Below are positions 51,015 to 59,244 of a stretch of DNA of 64,000 nucleotides, in pieces. Each line of letters opens with the position of its first letter. Position 1 is the stretch's first letter. The translations under genes were made by a program, and so were the position numbers. Under the pieces are notes generated by a model that was not told where the DNA came from, did not search any database, and saw only the letters and a program-made list of their open reading frames with translations. Source of the stretch: Streptomyces sp. PH10-H1 (GTDB lineage Bacteria; Actinomycetota; Actinomycetes; Streptomycetales; Streptomycetaceae); NCBI RefSeq assembly GCF_030063355.1, contig NZ_JASISZ010000001.1, forward strand, positions 235,092-299,091, in the 5' to 3' direction.

Positions 51015-52729
51015 TGCCGACCATGCTCATCGACGAACCCCTCGGTCTCACCTGCGTGTTCAGCGACGGCAGCCGCGCCGACTACCTCCTGGACGAACTG
51101 CCCAACCCGCACCTGGCCCGGGACCTGGCTATCGGTCTCGTGGACCTGATCCATCCGCACGGCACCGCGGACTCGGAGGGCACCGTCAATTTCTACGTCC
51201 AGTCCCTGCGAAGCATGGTCTGCACCCTCGCGGTTCAGGGCTTCACCGGTGGCGCCGCTCACCTGCGACGGGGACAGCTGGCCGAGTTCTGGATGCCCGG
51301 CCCACCCAGGCTGGAGGCCATGACCCGCAGCCTGCTGGAGGGCTATGCCCAGAGCGGCGGCACCCTCGGGGAGGGAGTGCTGGAGCTCGCTGCCGGGCGG
51401 CACTTCAACGTCCAGCCCTTCCGCCAGTCGTTGCCGCCCTATCCGGAGGAGGAATGGCTCCGGCTGACCGAGGTCTGCCGGACCTTGGCCGACGATTCGT
51501 ACGCCGCCCACCGCCGGGCCCTCGCCGATGCCGCCGACGGCCGGCATCCTCTTGAAGGCGGCTGGCAGCCGGGCAATCTGCACTGGCTGCTGGCCCGGGT
51601 CGGGCCCGTCAGTATCGGTGAATTCGGCCAGTGCCTGGGTATCTCGGCGGCGGTGGTCCATAACCGAGGCGGCTTCCACGACGCGACCCGGGCGGTCTTT
51701 CCACACCTGGATGTGCTGATCGCCTACCGGCTGCTGTTGGGCATCTACTCCGGCATCGTCCCCGACGGCATTGCCGACTTGGTTCTCGAGGACATCGACT
51801 GGGCTGGCGACTCGACGGTCCTGCTCTCCTACATCAAACGCCGCACCGCGGCGGAGAGCCTGACCCTGCCCCGTCGGGCGGTCCGCCTGCTGGAACAATG
51901 GCTCGCGCACTCCGCACTGCTGCGGACCTTCGTGACCCCGGAGGAACGCCGCAAACTCTGGGTGGGAGTGAGCCGGGCTGGCGGCGATCGCCGCGTCCGC
52001 AGGATTGACCGGGTTGCCGTCCAGCGGTGGGCCGTTCGCCATGCGGTCGTCGGCAACGACGGACTGCCCCTCAAGATCCACCGTTCGCGGATCCGTACCA
52101 CCCACGAAGCCATGCGAGACAAAAGCACCTGGTCGGGCAGTGGGCGGGCCACGATCGATCCGAATCACACTCCGTCCGTCGAGGGCGATCACTACCTCAC
52201 CGCCACTACCCCGGCTCAGCAGCACGCTGTCGAGAGGGTCATCGAGGATGCGCAGCACGACCTGCTCCGCCGGGCCCACCCGCCGACCGTGATCACCGAC
52301 GAGGAGGCCGCCGCGCTGGCGGACGGCTACCCGCACCTGGTCGCGGAGTTGAACCTGAACGATTCCATGATCGCCGAGCTGGTGGGCGGCCAGCGTGATG
52401 TGTTCACCGCCGCCTGCGGGGACCAGTTGTCCGGGTTGCACGGCCCGAAGGGGAAGCCCTGTCCGGCCCGGCCGTGGGTCTGTCTGCTCTGCCCGCTGGC
52501 CGTGTTCGCTCCCCGGCACGCGGGCAACCTGCTGCGGCTCAAGGCGTTCTTCTCCCGGCAGTGGCATCAGATGCCCGCCGCCCACTTCATGGCCGTCTTC
52601 GGCCCCTATGCCACCCGCATCCAGCAGGTCCTGGACCGCTTCGACCCTGCCGTCATTGCCACGGCGGCCCATCACGTCGAGGACCAGGACGACGAACTGC
52701 CCCTGCGGCCTGAGGAGATCACCGCGTGA
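51014..52729 (+). CDS. Inner GinB-type recombinase (571 aa), degenerate catalytic site
   Basis: The ATG overlaps the stop of the previous gene. The C-terminal half resembles a tyrosine-recombinase domain: KIHRSRIRTTHEAMRD corresponds to the His-x-x-Arg box and DHYLTATTP to the Tyr region. The first catalytic box (IYSGIVPDGIADLVLEDIDW) has no arginine. Near the end, KPCPARPWVCLLCPLAVF gives a C-x(6)-C-x-x-C group that may bind zinc. The same pattern is found in the outer GinB-type protein. It probably works as a structural or targeting subunit of a three-recombinase complex. Confidence 0.75.
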   Translation: MPTMLIDEPLGLTCVFSDGSRADYLLDELPNPHLARDLAIGLVDLIHPHGTADSEGTVNFYVQSLRSMVCTLAVQGFTGGAAHLRRGQLAEFWMPGPPRLEAMTRSLLEGYAQSGGTLGEGVLELAAGRHFNVQPFRQSLPPYPEEEWLRLTEVCRTLADDSYAAHRRALADAADGRHPLEGGWQPGNLHWLLARVGPVSIGEFGQCLGISAAVVHNRGGFHDATRAVFPHLDVLIAYRLLLGIYSGIVPDGIADLVLEDIDWAGDSTVLLSYIKRRTAAESLTLPRRAVRLLEQWLAHSALLRTFVTPEERRKLWVGVSRAGGDRRVRRIDRVAVQRWAVRHAVVGNDGLPLKIHRSRIRTTHEAMRDKSTWSGSGRATIDPNHTPSVEGDHYLTATTPAQQHAVERVIEDAQHDLLRRAHPPTVITDEEAAALADGYPHLVAELNLNDSMIAELVGGQRDVFTAACGDQLSGLHGPKGKPCPARPWVCLLCPLAVFAPRHAGNLLRLKAFFSRQWHQMPAAHFMAVFGPYATRIQQVLDRFDPAVIATAAHHVEDQDDELPLRPEEITA

Positions 52730-54927
52730 CCACCGCTCCTGCCACTGCTGCAGCCTTCGACGGCCGGTCCGCGGTCTTCGCCGGCGTCGACGTCTGCCGC
52801 GAAGCTGGACTCACACTCCCCCAGGGGACTGGCCGTCCGGTGTTCGAGGACGACGTCTGGGACTTCACCGACGTCGTCGGCCTGCCCGTCCAGCTCGCTC
52901 TCTGCACCCGCCGTTTCGACTTCACCGAGATCCCCGATGAGCGGTGGCGGCTGGCCGGAAAGGAACTGGTCCTGGCCATGCTCGCCCCGCGGCACCCGGC
53001 GGTCGCTCCGCTGCCCCGGGCTCATCGCACGGCCCTGCACCTGCGCAGTTGCGCGGGCCGCCTGGACGAGCTCACCCGCTTCTGCCGATGGCTCTCCATG
53101 AACGGGCTGTCGAGCCTCGCACAGATCGACACCCGCATCTGCGACGCCTACATGGCCCACCGGCGCTACGTCCTCGACGAGCACGGCGAAGTCGTCGGCG
53201 AGCACAGCCCGGGAACCCGACGCAGGGCCGCGCAGGTCGTTGTCGACCTGGTCAACTACCGCGAGTTGTTCACCGCTGACCGCGTCTCGGCCGATCTGCG
53301 GCCCTGGGGCGGGGCCACCGCCTCCGCCATCGCCGAAATGCCCTGCGGCCGGACGGAGAACAAGACCCAGCCCGTCGACGACGTCGTCATGCAGCCGATG
53401 CTCGCCGCCGCTCTGTTTCTTATGTCGTCCCTGGGTTCGCACGCTGTTGAACTCGCCCGGCAGATCCGGGAAACCGACAAGCTATCCACCCGCAAAGCAC
53501 CAGGGCTCCGTGCGGTCCACGTGGCCCCGGTGACCGAGTTCACCGAGTTGCTGAACGAGTACACGGATACGTGCACACCCTTGCCGATGCTCGCCGACCA
53601 CCACGTCGCCGACCGGCTCGCCAACGGTTGGTCCGCCGATGACCCCCTCATCGCGGTGGCCACGGGAGTGCTGGCCCGGCAGGCCGGGATCACCCAGTTC
53701 GAGGCCCGGTGGATGCATCACCTACGCGGACCGATGGAGGACGCGGTCGCGTCGGTCGGAGCGAAGGAGGTCTTCGCCCGGGACGCCGCCGAGATCACCA
53801 TGGCGGACGCCTCGTCTGCATTGCCCTGGACGGTGCCGCTTCACCGACTCCAGGCCGTCGCTCTGGTCGGCATCGTCCGCACCGCCGCGATGATCGTGCT
53901 GGCCGCGGCCTCCGGCATGCGCGCGAGCGAGTTGATGGAGCTTCGCATCGGCTGCCGCCTTCCCCTCGAAGAGCCCGTCCCCGGGCTCACCCGCTACCGG
54001 CTCGCCAGCAAGGTTGTCAAAGGGCAGCCACTGGGCGGCACCGACGACGAATGGGTCGTCATCGAGCCCGTCTATCGCGCCGTCGAACTCGCCGAAGACC
54101 TGCATGACGACCGGCAAGAAGGCGCTCTGCTCTTCGGACGGTTCGCCTTCTCCGTCCGCTACAAGTGGTTCCGCAACTGGATCAACTCCCCGGCAGGGCA
54201 CCGCCTCGGACTCGCTCCCATCCCCGATGGACAGGTCAATCTGAGGCGGCTGCGTCGCACGCTGGCCCTGGAAATGGCCTACCGTCCGGGCGGCGTGCTG
54301 GCCTCCAAGCTGCACCTAAAACATATTGCAGTGGCCACTACAGAAGGGTATGCCTCCCGCCCTGGCGGGGCTCAGGCCGAGCTCCTGGCCGAGGTCAACA
54401 ATCACGAGAGCGACCGGAATCTCAACCTGGTCATGGAAGAGTTCCGCAACTACCAGCAGGGCATCCTCCCGGCTGGCCCCGGCGCCCGGAGCCTCACCGA
54501 GTTCTTCGCCAGCATCGACGAAAAGCTCGACCCGACAGAAGCAACGGCACCCAAGACACAGCGCAGTGACCGCGACGTGCTCAACCTGCTGACCAAACGC
54601 GCCAAGGTCCTCCACCTCGGCCCGGCGAACTACTGCTGGTTCACCGACCCGTCCCGGGCGCTCTGCCTCAAGCTGGCCGACACCCCGACAGCAGACCGTC
54701 CGCTGATCGGGATGTGTGACTCCGCCCGCTGCCCGCAGGCCACCCATCACCCCTGCCACCGGCCCGCCTGGGCCGAGCACGCCGACAAGACAAAGATCTT
54801 CATCGGCCAGCTCGGCACCACCCGCAAGACCGAACGCACCCGGCTCCAGGCCGACTTCGACCGAGCCCTCCGCGTCGTCGCCGAGATCGACGCCGCCAGC
54901 ACCAGCATGATCGAGGAGTCCGCATGA
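52726..54927 (+). CDS. Inner GinC-type tyrosine recombinase (733 aa)
   Basis: The GTG overlaps the previous stop (GTGA). A large N-terminal region contains a SAM-like domain (LDELTRFCRWLSMNGLSSLAQID). The catalytic domain has Arg-I in AASGMRASELMELRIGC, a Lys in ASKVVKGQPLGG, and RRLRRTLALEMAYRPGG followed by LHLKHIAVATTEGYASR, with the Tyr nucleophile. A C-terminal cysteine/histidine-rich part (CDSARCPQATHHPCHRPAW) looks zinc-binding. It is probably catalytically active and similar to TnpB of Tn554. The stop overlaps the ginD-type start (ATGA). Confidence 0.82.
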   Translation: MTTAPATAAAFDGRSAVFAGVDVCREAGLTLPQGTGRPVFEDDVWDFTDVVGLPVQLALCTRRFDFTEIPDERWRLAGKELVLAMLAPRHPAVAPLPRAHRTALHLRSCAGRLDELTRFCRWLSMNGLSSLAQIDTRICDAYMAHRRYVLDEHGEVVGEHSPGTRRRAAQVVVDLVNYRELFTADRVSADLRPWGGATASAIAEMPCGRTENKTQPVDDVVMQPMLAAALFLMSSLGSHAVELARQIRETDKLSTRKAPGLRAVHVAPVTEFTELLNEYTDTCTPLPMLADHHVADRLANGWSADDPLIAVATGVLARQAGITQFEARWMHHLRGPMEDAVASVGAKEVFARDAAEITMADASSALPWTVPLHRLQAVALVGIVRTAAMIVLAAASGMRASELMELRIGCRLPLEEPVPGLTRYRLASKVVKGQPLGGTDDEWVVIEPVYRAVELAEDLHDDRQEGALLFGRFAFSVRYKWFRNWINSPAGHRLGLAPIPDGQVNLRRLRRTLALEMAYRPGGVLASKLHLKHIAVATTEGYASRPGGAQAELLAEVNNHESDRNLNLVMEEFRNYQQGILPAGPGARSLTEFFASIDEKLDPTEATAPKTQRSDRDVLNLLTKRAKVLHLGPANYCWFTDPSRALCLKLADTPTADRPLIGMCDSARCPQATHHPCHRPAWAEHADKTKIFIGQLGTTRKTERTRLQADFDRALRVVAEIDAASTSMIEESA

Positions 54928-55391
54928 GAATCTCCGCAGCCCAGAAGACTGAGAACGAGAACCGCATCCGGGCCGCCATGGACCGCCTCCTCCGAGGCGA
55001 GATCCCGCCCGGCGGCAAGTGCGACATCAAGACCCTCGCCACCACAGCCGAAGTCGACCGCACCGCCTTCTACGGCACCCGCCCCTACGCACACCTCCGC
55101 ATCGAGTTCGAGCGCCGCCTGCAGACCCTGCAAGACGCCGGCGAGATCCCCGACCCCCGCGAAGCCCAGATCGCCCGGCTCAAGGCAACGAACGCGAAAC
55201 TCCAGGAGCGGCTGGCTCAGTCGGAGCAGACGGTCGACGAGCTCACGGACTTCCGCACCCAAGCCCTGGCGCGGCTCGCCGCCCAGCATGAAGAGATCCT
55301 CCAGCTTCGTGCCACTGCCGACGGGACGAACCAGATCACCCGGCTCCCCGCAGGCCGAACGACAACAACCTTCGTCGGGTCATGCAGCTGA
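54924..55391 (+). CDS. Inner GinD-type small DNA-binding/coiled-coil protein (155 aa)
   Basis: It starts with MRISAAQKTENENRIRAAMD. The helix-turn-helix-like part CDIKTLATTAEVDRTAFYGTRPY (about residues 33-55) is followed by a long coiled coil (EAQIARLKATNAKLQERLAQSEQTVDEL). The layout matches DUF6262/TnpC-type accessory proteins of Tn554-like elements, and the fourth gene of GInts. Tn554 TnpC affects orientation and efficiency of integration; a similar assisting role is inferred here. Confidence 0.78.
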   Translation: MRISAAQKTENENRIRAAMDRLLRGEIPPGGKCDIKTLATTAEVDRTAFYGTRPYAHLRIEFERRLQTLQDAGEIPDPREAQIARLKATNAKLQERLAQSEQTVDELTDFRTQALARLAAQHEEILQLRATADGTNQITRLPAGRTTTTFVGSCS

Positions 55392-55547
55392 GCTGCCCAC
55401 TCTTTCCCCAAACCAGTGACCTGCGCTGGCGACGCAACACGGCGAGTCGTGAGCCGCACGACACCGCTACTTGGAAGAAAGGCGTGCTCTCATGAGAGCG
55501 AGTAGGCTCCTACATGAGGCCGGAGGACTGAGCAACCTGGAGTTTAC

Positions 55548-56732
55548 ATGGCAGCGATTAACGGCATTTACCTCCCTGGCTGGGAATACAATCGCATGCT
55601 CGCGAATGATCCGTTTGAGCCTCGAAATAGTGCCCTGCCTGGTGCAATTTTCTGGAACGGCGCCGCTCCGTTGTGGATGTTTGAGAAAATTTACTGCACC
55701 AAAGAATCTCTCGAGAACGAAAGATTTGCCGCACAGGAGCTCGGTTGGGCAACGAGTAGAATTTTTGGGCAACTTGCAGCAGGTGTTAGCGGCGGCGGGC
55801 CGATCCTGGAGCCGGTGGACTGGAGGACCGTTGGCAACGGCCCTCGTGATCTCCTCAGTCAAATCCATGGAGACTTTCGCAGGGACAACCCGGATCGTCA
55901 GATAAGGCATTGGATTGACGAGGCCAATGACCCGGAGCTTGAGCGAATTAACTGTGCCATCTTGCAGCCGATAGCTACCTCGAAGCAGAGCATTGTTGCT
56001 GGGTCCATGAGCGGATTGCGCCACTGGCTGTCACCAGCAACGACCAGCCCTGACCCGGATGTTACAGGGCGCCAGGAGCAAGTGCGGAAACTTCTCTCAT
56101 TGATCAGCAATCCAATCTCCAGCGCACAGTCTCGCAATGGGATTCAACTCGTGAGACATCCACGAGAGTGGGACCCGGCGGCTCTCGTCAGGCAGGATGA
56201 GGTCAAGGAGAGAGTTGAAACACCATTCATTCGCGACTTGCAGGCCGGAGAAGGGTCCTTCACTGGAGAAAGAGGATACGAGCCATATATTCTCAACGTT
56301 GCCACGGAGCGATCTGCTTACCGAAATGTCGATGCCCCACTTCTCGCGGATTGGGAACAGAACCTTCCTAGCCTTCTGCGACTCCGAGACGTGGCAAGCA
56401 GGCACCTCTGGCCGAAACTTCACGGTGACTGGCTGCCAGCACTTCTCAGAGAGGATCCCGAGGCCGTCAAGGATTTTCCACGATACATCAAGAGCGCTCT
56501 AGTCTCGCGCCATTTCGCAAGCCTTCTAAACCTCAACACTAAGCAAGTGTTCGGAGTGATTGCCGCCACACTGGCGGCGGCGGCAATCAGCGAGCCTTCG
56601 GTTCGAGAGGTTGCCGCTTATTTCAGTACAGGATCGGGAGCTGTCGCGCTTTTCAGTGAACGTCGAATCGCTCCTAATGTCGGACCTCTTGCAGTGTTTT
56701 ACCAAGAGGCGTTTCGCACTCTGCAGGGCTAA
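55548..56732 (+). CDS. Cargo gene of the inner element, unknown function, lower GC
   Basis: The 394-residue protein starts at an ATG seven bases after GGAG. It begins AAINGIYLPGWEYNRMLANDPF and has no signal peptide; one hydrophobic stretch near the end (VFGVIAATLAAAAI) may be a helix. Codon use is clearly less GC-biased than all neighbours, with many AAT, GAA, ATT and AAA codons, so the gene came from elsewhere. I do not recognise a family or catalytic motif. As the only passenger of the element, a host-benefit role such as phage defence is possible but is only a guess. Confidence 0.7.
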   Translation: MAAINGIYLPGWEYNRMLANDPFEPRNSALPGAIFWNGAAPLWMFEKIYCTKESLENERFAAQELGWATSRIFGQLAAGVSGGGPILEPVDWRTVGNGPRDLLSQIHGDFRRDNPDRQIRHWIDEANDPELERINCAILQPIATSKQSIVAGSMSGLRHWLSPATTSPDPDVTGRQEQVRKLLSLISNPISSAQSRNGIQLVRHPREWDPAALVRQDEVKERVETPFIRDLQAGEGSFTGERGYEPYILNVATERSAYRNVDAPLLADWEQNLPSLLRLRDVASRHLWPKLHGDWLPALLREDPEAVKDFPRYIKSALVSRHFASLLNLNTKQVFGVIAATLAAAAISEPSVREVAAYFSTGSGAVALFSERRIAPNVGPLAVFYQEAFRTLQG

Positions 56733-56979
56733 GCCCGCCCCGAGAGCGGAGAGAACGCGGGGATCGGGGAGAGGGACGGGCGCCGAGCAGTCGGGCCCAC
56801 TGTCCACGCGGGCGCCCTCCAGACGTACGGTCGATGGCGAGATGACGGTCGAAGTGGCTAGGTGTCTAGGCCGCCCAGATGTGTGGTCTCCATCACGTCA
56901 GTGCTTCCGCAATGCAACACGGTCCGCTGCCGTGGTTGCGAACGCAGCTGCGGACTTCTGCCCTGCTCAATGACCACAC
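56733..56979. other. Non-coding right flank of the inner element
   Basis: The stretch between the cargo stop and the right inverted repeat shows no supported gene. A short frame runs into the downstream recombinase fragment but has no family match before the junction. Confidence 0.5.
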
Positions 56980-57018
56980 CAGTCCACCGACACACGGCCT
57001 CTGCGGACACAAGACACA
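56980..57018 (-). repeat. Right inverted repeat and core of the inner element
   Basis: The reverse strand from 57012 to 56980 reads TTGTGTCCGCAGAGGCCGTG and onward to GACTG, matching the left end at 49439-49473. GACACA (57013-57018) is the flanking core. Confidence 0.8.
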
Positions 57019-57320
57019 CCTATGCTCTCCGGCTTTTGACCTATCTGGAGAACACGATGGACGGCGAAGCGCCGGACCTGCAGGCCCGCCGCCGTCGGCA
57101 CCGTTCGTACTTGACCGGGCACATCCGGCACAACCCGCTGCTAATCGTCAGCCGCCGGCTCGGTCACGCAAGTCCGGAGACCACCTACGAGTACCTCCAG
57201 TACACGGACGACCTGATCAACGAGTTCGAGGCCGCGTTTTCCAGCTGGGTGGGCGATGACGAGGCGAGCTACGCCGACATTGCCTCCCAGGCGTTGACCA
57301 GCCCGAAGGGCGGCCGCTGA
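57019..57320 (+). pseudogene. Outer GinA-type tyrosine recombinase, 3' part
   Basis: The frame continues the gene cut at 49438: (H)TYALRLLTYLENTMDGEAPDLQ, then NPLLIVSRRLGHASPETTYEYLQYTDDL with the His-III (LGH) and Tyr nucleophile. Together with the 5' part the intact protein would have about 488 residues with all catalytic residues. The last residues are QALTSPKGGR. The next gene starts one base after the TGA. Confidence 0.88.
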
Positions 57321-57321
57321 G

Positions 57322-59244
57322 GTGTCGAAGAAGCGTCGGAGTAAAAGGGAACGTGAGCGGTTGGTGGCACTCCTGGCGAACCCGGTCCCGCCTGGCGGTG
57401 TCGGTCCTCGGGTTGTCGACGCCTCCGGAGTCGTCATGGCAGTGGAACCGTCGGACTTCCGCTGTTCGATGCTGGCCATGCAACTGGCGGATGAGTGGAC
57501 CGAGTACGTCGCCGCCACCGCGATCGGAACTCAGGCGAGGACCTACCTGCAGGCGATTGATCGCTTCTGCGAGTACGTGGACAAGGTGCTCGGCACCAAG
57601 GCGGAAGGAGCGAGCCTGGCGGATCCAAATCTCCTCGACACGCTGATCAAGTGGGAGTTGTCCCTGCCCGAGGGCAACGCGCAGGGCTCGACCAGGCCGT
57701 ATCTGGTTGCCGCCGCCCTGCGCGTGCTGGTGGTCCGTCGAGATGACCACCCCGACCGCACGGTTGCCACGGAATTGGCTCGACTGGCCCGCGGTCCCAT
57801 GCTCCTCAGAAGTGGGGAGAAGACGGAACGGGACGAATTCACCCGTCAGGAGAAGCGGGCCATGGTCCGTGCCGCGTGGACGAGTGCTCATGCCGTGCGG
57901 AAGCGACTGGACGACGGCTGGGCCCTGGCCGAACAGGGGTGTCACCCCGACCAGGGCAGCTGGACCAGCATCCCCGACCTGCTCTGGGGCCTGACCCACG
58001 AGAAGATCACCGTCGACGACATTCACCGGTTCGTACCCCCATCGCGCGAATGGTCGCCGGAACTGCTGGAGTTCACCGCCGGCCCGGGCAAGGTCCCCTA
58101 CCCGCAGACCGCAGGATTGGCGTTGGCGCGATCCCTGTTCGCGAGTTTGTATCCCACCACGTTTGACCTGCACGGATTCCGTGTTTTGCTGATGGACGCC
58201 ACTGGCTACACCTCGGAAGAGGTCACTGGCTTCGGTGAGGAGGACGTGGAGTTCCTGCCCAAGGGCGTCCGGCTGACCCTGCTCAAGAATCGTGCTGGAC
58301 TTCTTCGGCACCGCGCCTTTCGCGACCGTTTCCCGCCCGATGCTTCATCCCCGAACGATGCTGACGGGCAACTCACCGTGGACTGGCCCCGCCGTGAGGC
58401 CAGCGAGGTGGTCCGGCAGCTCCTCCACCTCACGGCCAGGGTCCGCGCGAAGGCCCCGCAGGTCACTGACACGCTCTTCGTCCGCGCCGCCATCAGGCCC
58501 GATTACAGTGTCGTGTTCGACCGGTGGACTCCTACAGTTGTGTCAGTGAAGTTCAGCCGCTGGCTGGCCGCCATGGAGGTCGAGGTCAAGGGCGCCGGGC
58601 ACATCGGCCGCCTGCGCAAGTCGGTCAAGGTCGAGAAGGCCATCGTCACTGAGGGGCGCATCGGCGCCGCCGCAGACGATCACACCGAGGAGACGTTCGC
58701 TCGCCACTACGCCCAGGGCACTACGCTGCGGATCCTGTCAGGCCGGACGATCGCCACGGCTCAGCAGCACTGGTTCGACAAGGCGCTCGACCGCGTTGAC
58801 GGCCCCACCGTCCTCGCCGGCACCGAATGCATTGACCAGGACCTGCTCGAAGACTCCGGCCTGTCCCCGCAGGAGGCCGAGGAGATCATGACCGGCCAAC
58901 TCGACATGGGCGTCTCCCATTGCAAGAACCCCTACCAGAGCCCCTACAGTCGCCCCGGCGAACTCTGTGCCGTCGCCCCCCTGCGCTGCCTCGAATGCCG
59001 CAATGCCTGGATCCTGCCCACCAACCTGCCTCAACTTCTGCTTTTCAAGGCGCACTTGGAACGGCTTCGTGCACTTCTGACACCGCAGGCATTCAGTCGG
59101 CTATGGGGGCAGAGCTGGGTGAACCTCAATGCCGTCCTCGACGACCGCACGCCCGAGGAACGTGCCCAGGCCCGCAAGCACATCGAAGCCGGCGAGGCGT
59201 CCCTCGACCTGCCGCTGGCCGCGCACACGGAGTTCGACGCATGA
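57322..59244 (+). CDS. Outer GinB-type recombinase (640 aa), degenerate catalytic site
   Basis: It starts at GTG (VSKKRRSKRERERLVALL). The N-terminal half has a core-binding domain (TAIGTQARTYLQAIDRFCEYVDKVLG). The catalytic half keeps HIGRLRKSVKVEKAI in the Arg-II position and DHTEETFARHYAQG in the Tyr position. The Arg-I box reads MDATGYTSEEVTGFGEEDVEF without arginine. A cysteine group (SHCKNPYQSP ... LCAVAPLRCLECRNAW) follows. The same losses and the same cysteine tail occur in the inner GinB-type protein, so they are features of this subunit, not damage. Confidence 0.8.
   Translation: MSKKRRSKRERERLVALLANPVPPGGVGPRVVDASGVVMAVEPSDFRCSMLAMQLADEWTEYVAATAIGTQARTYLQAIDRFCEYVDKVLGTKAEGASLADPNLLDTLIKWELSLPEGNAQGSTRPYLVAAALRVLVVRRDDHPDRTVATELARLARGPMLLRSGEKTERDEFTRQEKRAMVRAAWTSAHAVRKRLDDGWALAEQGCHPDQGSWTSIPDLLWGLTHEKITVDDIHRFVPPSREWSPELLEFTAGPGKVPYPQTAGLALARSLFASLYPTTFDLHGFRVLLMDATGYTSEEVTGFGEEDVEFLPKGVRLTLLKNRAGLLRHRAFRDRFPPDASSPNDADGQLTVDWPRREASEVVRQLLHLTARVRAKAPQVTDTLFVRAAIRPDYSVVFDRWTPTVVSVKFSRWLAAMEVEVKGAGHIGRLRKSVKVEKAIVTEGRIGAAADDHTEETFARHYAQGTTLRILSGRTIATAQQHWFDKALDRVDGPTVLAGTECIDQDLLEDSGLSPQEAEEIMTGQLDMGVSHCKNPYQSPYSRPGELCAVAPLRCLECRNAWILPTNLPQLLLFKAHLERLRALLTPQAFSRLWGQSWVNLNAVLDDRTPEERAQARKHIEAGEASLDLPLAAHTEFDA

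Larger units (their letters stand above)
49439..57018 (+). mobile_element. Inner GInt-like element (7,580 bp) inside the outer ginA
   Basis: Deleting 49439-57018 joins CTG CGG CAC A to CC TAT GCT, restoring L-R-H-T-Y of the recombinase active site. The ends are imperfect inverted repeats of about 34 bp (left TTGTCTCTGCTTAG, right on the reverse strand TTGTGTCCGCAGAG; both continue with CCGTGTG and GACTG). About 25 positions match with one 2-base gap. The flanking six bases are GGCACA left and GACACA right, one mismatch. It contains a complete ginABCD-like cassette in the same orientation as the outer one, and one cargo gene of lower GC. Confidence 0.87.

Noticed and set aside
56862..57012. 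An upstream extension of the frame holding the recombinase 3' part
   Set aside because: The segment before the junction is element-end DNA (inverted repeat) that is open only by chance; the true upstream part of the gene is at 48277-49438.
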